From contig NZ_CP018082.1 in the NCBI RefSeq assembly GCF_001886715.1, positions 2,728,001-2,792,000 of the forward strand: a stretch of 64,000 nt of DNA. The letters run 5' to 3'. Position 1 is the first letter of the stretch. Each line of letters opens with the position of its first letter. Positions 8,323-16,399 of the stretch are shown one piece after another. The notes under the pieces were generated by a model. The model ran no database searches and was not told the origin of the DNA. It worked only from the letters and a program-made list of their open reading frames with translations. The translations under genes and the position numbers were made by a program. Source of the DNA: Nocardia mangyaensis. Its GTDB lineage: Bacteria; Actinomycetota; Actinomycetes; Mycobacteriales; Mycobacteriaceae.

Positions 8323-8811
8323 CTACGAATCATCCTCACCGCAGCCGAAAACCATCTTCACGGCCGTAAGAGTTCCACTACGAAGCTCCTTCGAACTCGT
8401 CTCGTCGACATCCCAATTTGCTGGATCGTATGGATCAACCGCTGGATCGAGAGGCCGCGCGATCATATGGCAGTCATCGTCGTAACGCCCACTGGCACCC
8501 CAGTTGTATGGCTCCGGGCCGCCTAACGTATAGCGTCCGCCCATGGACAGTCCAGGACCGGAGATCTTCTGCACCCAGTCATCGCCGGTCTCGACCAGGT
8601 AATAGGTCTCGTACGAGCACCCGGTATTCCCGCATACCGAGTCGAAGTGAACACGCGCGTAGCCGATCAGCGTTGTTTCCTCGGAGTGTCGAATAGCTAT
8701 ACGGTGAGGGGACTGTTGTAGATAGGTGTACAGCGCGCCGCCGATAATCGCCAAAATAAGACCAGTGAAAACTATCCAGAGGGCGGTCTTGTGTGTATTT
8801 CTCATTTGCAT
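8323..8811 (-). CDS. Membrane-anchored Cys-containing protein, candidate immunity protein
   Basis: 162 residues. One transmembrane helix (WIVFTGLILAIIGGALYTYL, about residues 12-31) preceded by a short basic tail, then an extracytoplasmic domain with four cysteines (VCGNTGC, DDDC, FGCG) that could form disulfides. No family is recognised. Its ATG overlaps the end of the toxin gene by 10 bases, so it is made together with the toxin. A lysozyme-like toxin acts outside the membrane, where this domain would sit, which is why I infer an immunity role. Base composition is clearly more AT-rich than its neighbours. Confidence 0.6.
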   Translation of the reverse strand: MQMRNTHKTALWIVFTGLILAIIGGALYTYLQQSPHRIAIRHSEETTLIGYARVHFDSVCGNTGCSYETYYLVETGDDWVQKISGPGLSMGGRYTLGGPEPYNWGASGRYDDDCHMIARPLDPAVDPYDPANWDVDETSSKELRSGTLTAVKMVFGCGEDDS

Positions 8812-10463
8812 GTGTACGCGCCATCGATCATATCCGAAGCGATCTTCAATGAGACGTCAAATCGATCGATGTAATCAATGGCTGAATTGCCGAAATATCC
8901 TTGTTTGAGGTACGTCTTATTGAAGTGTCCCTCCGCGTTATACCCCGCAGCTATGAATTCGTCCCGCGAATGTTGCTCCCGGAATGAATCCACTGCGCGC
9001 CCAGTGTAGAGATCCTGTACGCGCTTGAGATTGAATGCGGCGGCCTTGATGGCTAGCGAATCATCGTCCGCTATGAGTGCCCATTGCTTGCCCTCGAACT
9101 CCTCGGGGTATTTCTCCCTGACCTGATTGTAGGTTTCTTCTTTCATATTCGTGATCCCGAGAGAATTTCCATAGCCATCCTTTAGCTCACGGGGTTTCGT
9201 TGTGATATAGCGAAAAGCATCGTAACCCCAGCTCGCACTCTCCTGGAGGGCGCTCTCGGCCCGATTTCCTCCCTCTTGATACACGATCGCCAGCACTACT
9301 CGAGGGTCCACGCCCGCCTCGTTTCCGTATCGCACCGCGTCGTCGATCCATTCTCTCATGTTGGCGTTCGCCTTGCCGTAATCGCGTTGCCCCTCGGGAT
9401 TGAGTGTGCACTTGATTGGTCCGGACTTCCAGCTTCCGCGATTCGCTATTTCATCGATAGGGGAGTTCGCGATCTCCTCCAAAGTAGCCTTGATACTGGA
9501 CAGCTGTTCGGTATCGGGAAATGAGGGTCGTCGACCGAGTTCGTAGAGTCGGTGTCCCGCGATCGAGTGGGAGAGCGTAGTCGCCGCGCCTTTGATCTCG
9601 GAAGCATCGAAGTCAACCGACAAGGTGATATTCACCGCCTCGGATGAAACGCTGGCCCCGGCTGGTGCAACCGCCATCCCGTCCAAGGTGTCAGGGAACG
9701 CCCCGGGCGTTGTCGATGCCAACTTTGAACGAAAATCGGTGAAGTGCTCGAAAAGTCGGTAACTCCGGAGGAAAACCCATAAGCGGCGGATCGTATGCCG
9801 ACAATCCCGGCCTTGATAGTGTCCAGAATTTCTACTGCGTCCTGCGTTTTCGGCGCTTGGAGTGAGCCTATAGAGTTTGTCAATTGTTGAAGTTCTCCTG
9901 GCGCATCAACGCAAGCGGAGTGCTCGGCGAAAGCGCGCCATGCAGCCGCTGATTTTTGCAGCGCATCTGTATCGGCGTCTGTAACATCCGTACCTGCGCT
10001 GCGAAATACGGCGAGTATGTCGTCTCGGAGTTCAATTGGTGTACTGGCGAGTCCCCGATTAGGTGTTGTGAAGGGTGCTGGGAGTGAGTCGGGAATCCTG
10101 ATCTTTTCTCTTGTCCATCCGGACTCGGACGGACTATGACCCATAGTCGGCCGTTCACCTGTTCGCGAGTTGACATCGGCGCCATAGTTGGAGACTTGCC
10201 AGTTGAAACCAGCGAGGTGCATCATCCTGCTCGCGGTGTGCAGCGCCCGACCGTATGCAACAACCGTGTCAGTGAAGCATTCTGCCATACTGTGATACTT
10301 GGTTTTCCAGGCCGTCGACACCTGGTCGTTTCCCCCATGTCTTCGGTGTTCACCATCTGTGGTTGAGGACATCGGCAACGCCGTTTTGTAGTTCCGTCAA
10401 GCCAGCGGCTAGGGTTTTTGCCGCGTCGTAGTAGATCTGCGGGTCTACCCTGATGGGTGTCAT
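8802..10463 (-). pseudogene. ESX-type polymorphic toxin with lysozyme/SLT-like C-terminal domain, frameshifted
   Basis: The reading frame starts at ATG 10463 (MTPIRVDPQIYYDAAKTLAA) and shifts near 10355-10362, in the G5 run at 10331-10335, and near 9748-9754, each consistent with one missing base. Total length 1662 plus 3 is divisible by 3 (554 residues), which supports a single ancestral gene. The N terminus resembles secreted WXG/PPW-linked toxins (a MAGNDQVSTAW-like helical hairpin, then SNYGADVN). The last ~200 residues (9395-8802) look like a soluble lytic transglycosylase: catalytic-type Glu in AIVYQEGGN (codon 9273-9275), NSLGITNM and AAGYNAEGHF, matching the E, GLMQ and YNAG motifs. 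Whether the gene is dead or mis-sequenced cannot be told here. Confidence 0.7.
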
Positions 10464-10492
10464 GGTTCAGCTCTTCGGTTCGTATTCGACAG

Positions 10493-10791
10493 TTACGTTC
10501 GTCGCTGGAACATTCGGGTATTGGTATCAGCGGCGTCTGAGTAACTGCCATGGGCGGATCTCGCGGCTTTCTCCAAATCGGTCAAGGCGGTGCCGATATC
10601 TGACACAGCGGTACCCCAGTCGCGGTGCGCTTCGGCGAATGCCGCTGCTGCCAGGCCCTCCATGAGGAGTTGAGTTCGCCGATTCGCTGCTGCAATTCGG
10701 CGAGTGCATCGGTCAGGTAGTCCTGATATCCACGGATGCGGGCTGTGACTTCATCTAGGTCGTCGAGGTCGACGCTGAATGATTCGCTCAT
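10493..10791 (-). pseudogene. WXG100 (EsxA/B-like) protein, frameshifted at the WXG motif
   Basis: Starts MSESFSVDLDDLDEVTARIR and reads well up to LNSSW; restoring one G at about 10660 gives W-E-G-LAAAAFAEAHRDWGTAVSDI and a stop at 10493. 299 bases plus one gives exactly 99 residues, the canonical WXG100 length. These helical hairpins form dimers and are exported by ESX (type VII) systems, often as partners of a large toxin. The start overlaps the stop of the upstream WXG100 gene (10788-10791). Confidence 0.7.
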
Positions 10792-11102
10792 GCGAGGTCG
10801 GGAAGATCGAGTGAAGAAATATTGCCCGCATTCGTCATGTCGGTCACCTGGGAGTTCTCGGACGTAACGCCCAATTTCTCCGCGAGTTCGAAAAGTTCGT
10901 CCCAGACACGGCGAGAGCCCGTCTGCATCTCTCCCCATGCGCGCTGGTACGACTCGGCGGCGCTACCGGTCCATGAGGCGAGTAGCTGCGCAACCGATGT
11001 GTCCAGCCCGCTGGCACCGGACTGCAGATCAGTGGCCACCCGGTAGGCGATCCGGCCGATCTCCTGAACATCTTCCGGTATGACCGAGACGCTACTGCTC
11101 AC
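10788..11102 (-). CDS. WXG100 family protein, intact
   Basis: 104 residues from a GTG preceded by a run of G on the coding strand. Helix-turn-helix hairpin with a clear W-T-G turn (LLASWTGSAAESYQRAWGEM, about residues 38-57). First gene of the toxin operon; the stop overlaps the next ATG. A longer in-frame start at 11213 exists but adds a non-homologous leader, so the shorter form is chosen. Expected to dimerise with the second WXG100 product and guide the toxin to a type VII secretion system located elsewhere. Confidence 0.75.
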   Translation of the reverse strand: MSSSVSVIPEDVQEIGRIAYRVATDLQSGASGLDTSVAQLLASWTGSAAESYQRAWGEMQTGSRRVWDELFELAEKLGVTSENSQVTDMTNAGNISSLDLPDLA

Positions 11103-11451
11103 ATTCCCCCCCAGGGGTAGGATGCCGACCGAGTCGGATAGTACCAATCCAACCTCAACCCGACCAGCCCTCTCGATCGGTTCAGCGCTGGCCGCCGAAG
11201 CCGTGTGGGGCATCGAATCAGCTTGCCGGACTACCTGTTCCGTCAGGGTCGGTGGTGACGCTCAGTGTCGCGAGCCAAGACCTGCCTCACGCATCGATCC
11301 ATCCGGCAATGTGCCCCGACGCGGGTTGTACACCTCGACTCGGCAGAGGTGTGACCAACAGCCTCATGGCTGAGACGGCTCCGGTCTATACGTCGCCGTA
11401 TATGCGAGCTATCCTCGGGATATACGCAACCGTATAAGAGGAGTCGAGCTG
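11103..11451. other. Intergenic region between toxin operon and DUF2867-like gene
   Basis: About 350 bases with no convincing gene. It carries the divergent promoter area: the G-rich leader of the WXG100 operon on the minus strand and two identical palindromes (listed separately) on the side of the plus-strand gene. Confidence 0.6.
11387..11436. promoter_or_regulatory. Two tandem palindromic operators TATACG-N4-CGTATA
   Basis: TATACGTCGCCGTATA (11387-11402) and TATACGCAACCGTATA (11421-11436) share identical 6-base arms and a 4-base spacer, with centres 34 bases apart. The second ends 15 bases before the ATG of the downstream gene, so a bound regulator would block transcription or initiation. 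Shape and spacing suit a TetR- or MarR-type dimer; no cognate regulator lies next to it. Confidence 0.65.
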
Positions 11452-11958
11452 ATGAACGACCGACAGGATCTCCCCGACGATCGGACGCCGGCCGCGGTGT
11501 CGCCCACCGAGAGCCCGGAACGGCGGATGCCCGACGAGATCCGCACGCACATCATGGTCGATCCCGACTACGTCGATTGCTTTCGGCTCGCGACGGTCGA
11601 ACCCGCGACCTGGTCGCCGGAGCGGTGGGCGCGGACCGCGCTCGACGACATCGCCGGCGCCAAGGGGCAATTCATCTGGCGGGTGGTCCTCGGTTTGCGC
11701 CTGGCGCCGGGCGCACCCGATCATGTGGCGGGCTGGCGGATCGCCGAGCGGGCGCCGAGCTGGATTCGCGTGGAGGCGACCGGTTGGCTGATCGCGGGGG
11801 AGATCCTGGTGCACCTCGACGACGAGTACGCCTCGATGGTCACGGCGGTGCGCTATCACCGCCGACCGGCCGCGCGTGTCTGGCGCGCGCTGTCCGGCAT
11901 CCACCGGAAGGCGGTGCCGGAGTTGCTGGACGAGGTCGATGCTCTTCGTCGTCGCTGA
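11452..11958 (+). CDS. DUF2867-like protein
   Basis: 168 residues. After a disordered, Pro/Asp-rich N terminus of about 30 residues there is a compact alpha/beta domain (DYVDCFRLA, WARTALDDI, ATGWLIAGEILVHLDDEYAS, TAVRYHRRPAARVWRALS). The pattern resembles DUF2867/SRPBCC-type small proteins; no function is known. Shine-Dalgarno GAGGAG lies 11 bases before ATG. The two strong operators upstream imply inducible expression. Confidence 0.6.
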   Translation: MNDRQDLPDDRTPAAVSPTESPERRMPDEIRTHIMVDPDYVDCFRLATVEPATWSPERWARTALDDIAGAKGQFIWRVVLGLRLAPGAPDHVAGWRIAERAPSWIRVEATGWLIAGEILVHLDDEYASMVTAVRYHRRPAARVWRALSGIHRKAVPELLDEVDALRRR

Positions 11959-12065
11959 GGGATGCCGACACCGTGCCTCGGCACCGGGCGCGAGACCCCC
12001 GGCCGAGCCGCGAACCCGACGATGGCCGTACCGAGAAACTCGGCACGGCCATCACGACATCGGAA

Positions 12066-12671
12066 CTAGGTGGTGACCGGGGTGCGGGTGGCGCGGTTGA
12101 TGAGGTACTCGACGAGGTGGGTGAGCACGGCCTTCGCCGAGGGCCGGTCGCGGGCGTCGCACAGGATCACCGGGGTGTTGGGGTCGAGGTCGAGGGCGTC
12201 GCGGACCTCGTCGACGGTGTAGCGGGGGGCGCCGTCGAAGCAGTTCACCGCGATCAGGAAGGGCAGGTCGCGGCGCTCGAAGAAGTCCACGGCGGCAAAG
12301 GAATTGCTGAGGCGGCGGGTGTCGGCGAGCACGATCGCGCCCAGGGCGCCACGGCACAGTTCATCCCACAGGAACCAGAAGCGGTCCTGGCCGGGGGTGC
12401 CGAACAGGTACAGCACCAGGTCCCGGTCGATGGTGATGCGGCCGAAGTCCAGCGCGACGGTGGTCGTGGACTTCTGCTCCACCCCCGACAGGTCGTCGAC
12501 ACCGGTGCTGACCTCGGTGATCAGCTCCTCGGTGCGCAGCGGCGCGATCTCGCTGATCGAGGAGACCATGGTGGTCTTGCCGACGCCGAAGCCGCCGGCG
12601 ATGAGGATCTTCACCGAGGCGGCGAGGTGCTGTCCGCCTGATGATGTGGGGTCAAAGTTTTCGGATGCCAT
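12066..12671 (-). CDS. cvnD: Conservon GTPase (CvnD-type ATP/GTP-binding protein)
   Basis: 201 residues from ATG 12671 (MASENFDPTSS). P-loop GGFGVGKTT, switch region ending in FGTPGQDRFWFLWDEL (G3-like) and a modified G4 (AVNCFD in place of NKxD) place it in the MglA/Ras-like family of actinobacterial conservons. It follows the DUF742 gene with a short overlap (12652-12671). In Streptomyces such GTPases form a membrane complex with the roadblock, DUF742 and kinase partners. Confidence 0.9.
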   Translation of the reverse strand: MASENFDPTSSGGQHLAASVKILIAGGFGVGKTTMVSSISEIAPLRTEELITEVSTGVDDLSGVEQKSTTTVALDFGRITIDRDLVLYLFGTPGQDRFWFLWDELCRGALGAIVLADTRRLSNSFAAVDFFERRDLPFLIAVNCFDGAPRYTVDEVRDALDLDPNTPVILCDARDRPSAKAVLTHLVEYLINRATRTPVTT

Positions 12672-13026
12672 CCAGAACCGCTCGCAATATGTTGAGGTCA
12701 CCGGTACCGGCCTCGGCCTGTACCGGAGCCCGGAAGATGAGGTGGCCCTCGCCGATGAGATCACCGACGAGGATCTTGGTCACCGCCAGAGGAAGTTTCA
12801 GCACGGCCGAGACCTCGGCCACCGACTGCGGACGCTTGCACAGCCGTGCGATCGTCGCGTACTCGGGTTCCGGGCGCCGCAAGGTGGGGGCGGGATGCAC
12901 CGCCACCACCACCGTGAGCATGTCCAGGTCGTGCGCGGCGCCCATGGTGCGCCCGCGGGTCACCGCGTACGGCCGGACCAGAGGTCCGGCCGCGTCGTCG
13001 AACCACGGATCGCCGAGTCGAGTCAT
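12652..13026 (-). CDS. cvnC: DUF742 conservon protein (CvnC-type)
   Basis: 124 residues with the family pattern: FVRPYAVTRGRT-like N terminus (LVRPYAVTRGRT), then a winged-helix-like middle (EYATIARLCKRPQSVAEVSAVLKLPLAVTKILVGDL) and a short C-terminal tail. DUF742 proteins act as adaptors in conservon signalling. Lies 11 bases after the roadblock gene and overlaps the GTPase start. Confidence 0.9.
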   Translation of the reverse strand: MTRLGDPWFDDAAGPLVRPYAVTRGRTMGAAHDLDMLTVVVAVHPAPTLRRPEPEYATIARLCKRPQSVAEVSAVLKLPLAVTKILVGDLIGEGHLIFRAPVQAEAGTGDLNILRAVLDGIRKL

Positions 13027-13037
13027 GGTGACGCTTC

Positions 13038-13445
13038 CTATAGCTCCGCAAGGCCGTGCCGCGGTTCGGTCGACAGATAGCTGCCGACCCGCTGCACGGT
13101 GAGATTCATTTCGTAGGCGACCATGCCGAGATTGGCCGACTCGGTGGCCTGCAGTGCCAGGCAGGCGTTCTCGCCCGCCGAGGTGACGAACAGGACCGCG
13201 CGATCGAGTTCGATCACCGCCTGGCGCACGCCGCCGCCGTCGAACCGGTTGCCCGCGCTGCGGGCCAGCCCGTAGAGGGTCGACGACATGGCGGCGAAGT
13301 GCTCGGCATCCTCACGCTTCATCTGCGAGGACCGTCCGAGCAGCAGCCCGTCGGTGGACAGCACGACCGCGTAGCGGACCCCCGCCAGCCGATCGACGAG
13401 ATCGTCGAGCAGCCAGTTGAGATCGCCTGAGTGCGAAGTATTCAC
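13038..13445 (-). CDS. cvnB: Roadblock/LC7-domain protein (CvnB-type)
   Basis: 135 residues with a single roadblock/LC7 fold: LLDDLVDRLAGVRYAVVLSTDGLLLG at the N terminus and a helical end (NLGMVAYEMNLTVQRVG). This fold commonly serves as a regulator or GEF of the small GTPase in the same operon. The start is one base beyond the end of the kinase gene. Confidence 0.92.
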   Translation of the reverse strand: MNTSHSGDLNWLLDDLVDRLAGVRYAVVLSTDGLLLGRSSQMKREDAEHFAAMSSTLYGLARSAGNRFDGGGVRQAVIELDRAVLFVTSAGENACLALQATESANLGMVAYEMNLTVQRVGSYLSTEPRHGLAEL

Positions 13446-13446
13446 C

Positions 13447-15891
13447 TCAGCCTTCCTGTTCGTCCTGATTCGATGTGGTCAGTGGTTTGCGACCCTGCCG
13501 GGTGCCGTTCTCGATCGCGGACATGATGTCGCGCGCCTGCTCGGCCGAGCGGGGTCGCTCCGAGGTGGCTGGTGCCTCGGCGGCGGGCTCGGTGAGCTCG
13601 GGCGCGAGGTTGGTCTGCCGGTTGCGGCGCGGCAGCGCGGGCCGCTCGTCGGTGTCGTGCTTGCGCATCGTGGGCACTTCGGGCGCGGGCGCCACCGGAC
13701 GCGGGGTCGGGATCGGATCGGCGACCAGCGTGGCCACCGGGGCGGGTGCCGACTCGATGGCCGCGACCGATGCGGTCTCCGCCGGCACGGGCAGCCCGCG
13801 GCGCATCGGTCCGGTCATCGCGGGCGGCAGGTTCGCGGGATCGGTGTCGCCGGCGAGCAGTTGCTGCGGGATCAGCACGATGGCGCGGGTGCCGCCGTAG
13901 TCGGATTCGCTCAGCCGCACCGACACACCGTGCGCGGTGGACAGCCGCGCGACCACGAACAGACCGAGGCGCGAATCCGAGGACAGCGTGCCGACACCGA
14001 AGTCCGGCGGATCGGCCAGCATGTCGTTGTAGCGGGCCAGGTCCTCGTCGCTCATGCCCATGCCCTGGTCGGTGATCTCGATGACCACGCCCTTGCCGAC
14101 GATGTTGCCGCCCGCCTCCACCCGCGACTGCGGCGGGGAGAACGCGGTGGCGTTGTCGACGAGCTCGGCGAGCAGGTGCACGAGGTCGGCCACGACGGTG
14201 CCGACGACATTGACCTCGGGCAGCTTGGTGACCCGCACCCTGGCGTAGTCGAGCGTCTCGCCGATGGCGCTGCGTACGACGTCCATCACCGGAATCGGGT
14301 TGCGCCACTGGCGACCGGGACGGCCGCCGCCGAGGATGATCAGATTCTCGGCGTTGCGGCGTTCGCGGGTGGCCAGGTGGTCGAGTCGGAACAGCGTCTC
14401 GAGCAGCGCCGGATCCTCTTGGCGGCGCTCGGCCTCGTCGAGGATCTCGAGCTGGCGGTGCACCACGATCTGGCTGCGGTGGGCGATGTTGAGGAACACC
14501 GCGCGCACACCCTCGCGGGTACGGGCCTCGTCGACCGCGGCCTTGATCGCGGCCGAGGCGGCGTGTTCGAAAGCCTGGGCGACCTGGCCGATTTCGTCCT
14601 TGCCGAAGTCCAGCGACGGAGTGGTGTCGGCGGGGTCGACCTCGCCGCCCTCACGCAGCACGCGCATGGTGGCGGGCAGCTGCTCGTCGGCGAGCTTGAG
14701 CGTCTCGGTCCGCAGTCGGCGCAGCCGGCGGATGATCCGGTTGGCCAGGACCACGGCGACCAGGAAGACCAGCACACTGAGCGCGAGAACACCACCACCG
14801 GCCAGCGCCGCGTTCACCTCGGCCTGCCGGGCGGTGTCCTGGGCCAGCTTCTGGACGTGGCGGTTGTGCGCACCGTAGGCGTCGAGCAGGCCGCGGTTGA
14901 CCTCGGCGGCGGCGCTCTGCCACTCCGGCGTCGACAGCGGCAGCTCGTCGGTGGTGGTGGTGGTCGTCCTGCTGGTCGACCCGGTGGTCTGGGTGGAGGC
15001 GGGCCTGGCGAAGCGCTGGACCAGCGCCGATTCCATGTCGGCGAGCTGCTGCCAGATCGGCGAGCTGGTCAGCGCGAGAATGCCGGTGCGCTGGGCTTCG
15101 TCGAGTTCGGCGGAGACATTCGTGATCTCGGTGCGGTAGAAGCCGCTCTGGCGGATGAACTCGTCGAGCGGGATCGTGGTCGGGCCGTCCGCGGACACCA
15201 TCGCCAGACCGAGGGCATTGCTGCGCGACATCGCCTCGGCGGCGTTGAGTAGGCGCATGCCCTCGCCGACGCCGGAGGCGACGACCGCGTCGGGGGCGGC
15301 GCGCTCGGCGACCTTGGTGCCCTGGGTGAACACGTCGAGCATCGCGTTGTAGAAGGTGTAGGCGTCGGAGGCCGGCAGCATTCCGGCGTCGGCGCCACCG
15401 CGGACACCGGCCAGATGCGTGCCGAGGGTGTTGAATCCGCCCTTGTCGTCGCCGATGTTGGAATCGTCGACCTGGCGAATGCCTTCGGAGATCTCGATCA
15501 GGCCGCGGAAGGCGGCGTCGAGCCGGGCGCGCGCGGGCGGGAGCGCGGCCATCACGGTCTCGTCACCGGCCAGATGCGCCAGCGTGAGCTGGCGTTCGGA
15601 TTGGACCGCTTCGATCAGCTCGCGGGTGTAGGGCACCGCCGCCTGCATCTCCGCCGCCCAGGTCTTGGCCTTGTTGCTCTCGTCGACCAGGTAGCCCGCC
15701 GTACCGACGCCGACCACCACCAGGGTCAGACTGGGGATGAGAGCGATCGCCAGAATCCGGGTGCGAACACCGAGTCTCGCTAAGAACATCGCCATAACGT
15801 AACGGAATCGTTGCAGTGTTGTCGTGCGTGTCTCGCTGAGCGAGACGCGATTTGGTTTGCGCTGGAACGGGTTTGATATATAGCCAGACAC
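13447..15891 (-). CDS. cvnA: Conservon sensor histidine kinase-like protein (CvnA-type, nitrate/nitrite sensor fold)
   Basis: 814 residues from a GTG; an ATG at 15795 (MAMFLARLGVR) is an equally plausible start. TM1 at about residues 46-68 (LAIALIPSLTLVVVGVG), an extracytoplasmic helical NIT-type sensor, TM2 near 368-388 (GVLALSVLVFLVAVVLAN), a HAMP-like linker, then a dimerisation helix (NIAHRSQIVVHRQLEILD) and an ATPase domain (ELVDNATAFSPP N-box, ITDQGMGM G1, RLGLFVVARLS). The usual H-box His is replaced by an AHRSQ context typical of conservons. A 200-residue Pro-rich C-terminal tail is probably disordered. First gene of the four-gene conservon. Confidence 0.9.
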   Translation of the reverse strand: MSGYISNPFQRKPNRVSLSETRTTTLQRFRYVMAMFLARLGVRTRILAIALIPSLTLVVVGVGTAGYLVDESNKAKTWAAEMQAAVPYTRELIEAVQSERQLTLAHLAGDETVMAALPPARARLDAAFRGLIEISEGIRQVDDSNIGDDKGGFNTLGTHLAGVRGGADAGMLPASDAYTFYNAMLDVFTQGTKVAERAAPDAVVASGVGEGMRLLNAAEAMSRSNALGLAMVSADGPTTIPLDEFIRQSGFYRTEITNVSAELDEAQRTGILALTSSPIWQQLADMESALVQRFARPASTQTTGSTSRTTTTTTDELPLSTPEWQSAAAEVNRGLLDAYGAHNRHVQKLAQDTARQAEVNAALAGGGVLALSVLVFLVAVVLANRIIRRLRRLRTETLKLADEQLPATMRVLREGGEVDPADTTPSLDFGKDEIGQVAQAFEHAASAAIKAAVDEARTREGVRAVFLNIAHRSQIVVHRQLEILDEAERRQEDPALLETLFRLDHLATRERRNAENLIILGGGRPGRQWRNPIPVMDVVRSAIGETLDYARVRVTKLPEVNVVGTVVADLVHLLAELVDNATAFSPPQSRVEAGGNIVGKGVVIEITDQGMGMSDEDLARYNDMLADPPDFGVGTLSSDSRLGLFVVARLSTAHGVSVRLSESDYGGTRAIVLIPQQLLAGDTDPANLPPAMTGPMRRGLPVPAETASVAAIESAPAPVATLVADPIPTPRPVAPAPEVPTMRKHDTDERPALPRRNRQTNLAPELTEPAAEAPATSERPRSAEQARDIMSAIENGTRQGRKPLTTSNQDEQEG

Positions 15892-16003
15892 AGAAATGGC
15901 GAGCTCGCCCCGCCGGCTGAGCCGCGATGGCCCAGTCGGCGGGGGCTCGCCGTGACCGGGCAGTGCCGGGAAGGTCCAGCCAGGTCAGGTTCTTTCGGCA
16001 CCG

Positions 16004-16399
16004 CTACAGGGTGCGGTCGGCGCCCGTTCGGGGTGGTGGTGCGGCCGCCAGCGCCGCGTTCTCCGCCGCGGTCAGTTGTCGCGCGCGCAAGACGAAGCGC
16101 TGACCCTGGCCGGCTTCCAGAGACTCCTCGCTGGCCTGGCCACGCACCACGTCGATGGTGAGGTGCGTGTCCTTCCAGTACTCGAATTGTTCGGGGCTGA
16201 TCCAGAACTCGGTGTGCCAGCTCAGCCGGCCGAGTAGCACGTCGGCCCGCTCGATCGGGAACTGCCTGGCCGATAGGCACACCGGTGCGGTGGCATTGTC
16301 GGCCTGACGGAACAGCACCGGACCGTTGTCCTCGATCAGTCGGCGCAGCAGCGTCTGGGCTCGTTCGGTGATCTCCACACGGTGGATCCGGTTCTGCAT
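16004..16399 (-). CDS. DUF779 family protein (aldehyde-dehydrogenase companion), variant without the Cys-Cys motif
   Basis: 131 residues. The conserved end (DVLLGRL..TEFWISPEQFEYWKDTHLTIDVV, then SLEAGQGQRFVLR) is typical of DUF779, which almost always follows an acetaldehyde dehydrogenase gene. The usual GGCCDG-S-P-C segment near residue 35 reads QADNATAPVC, so the vicinal Cys pair is missing. Start and stop codons overlap with the dehydrogenase (TGATG), so the two are translated together. Confidence 0.75.
   Translation of the reverse strand: MQNRIHRVEITERAQTLLRRLIEDNGPVLFRQADNATAPVCLSARQFPIERADVLLGRLSWHTEFWISPEQFEYWKDTHLTIDVVRGQASEESLEAGQGQRFVLRARQLTAAENAALAAAPPPRTGADRTL

Noticed and set aside
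13417..15252. A 611-codon plus-strand frame opposite the sensor kinase gene
   Set aside because: Composition typical of an antisense shadow; the minus-strand kinase has full family motifs.
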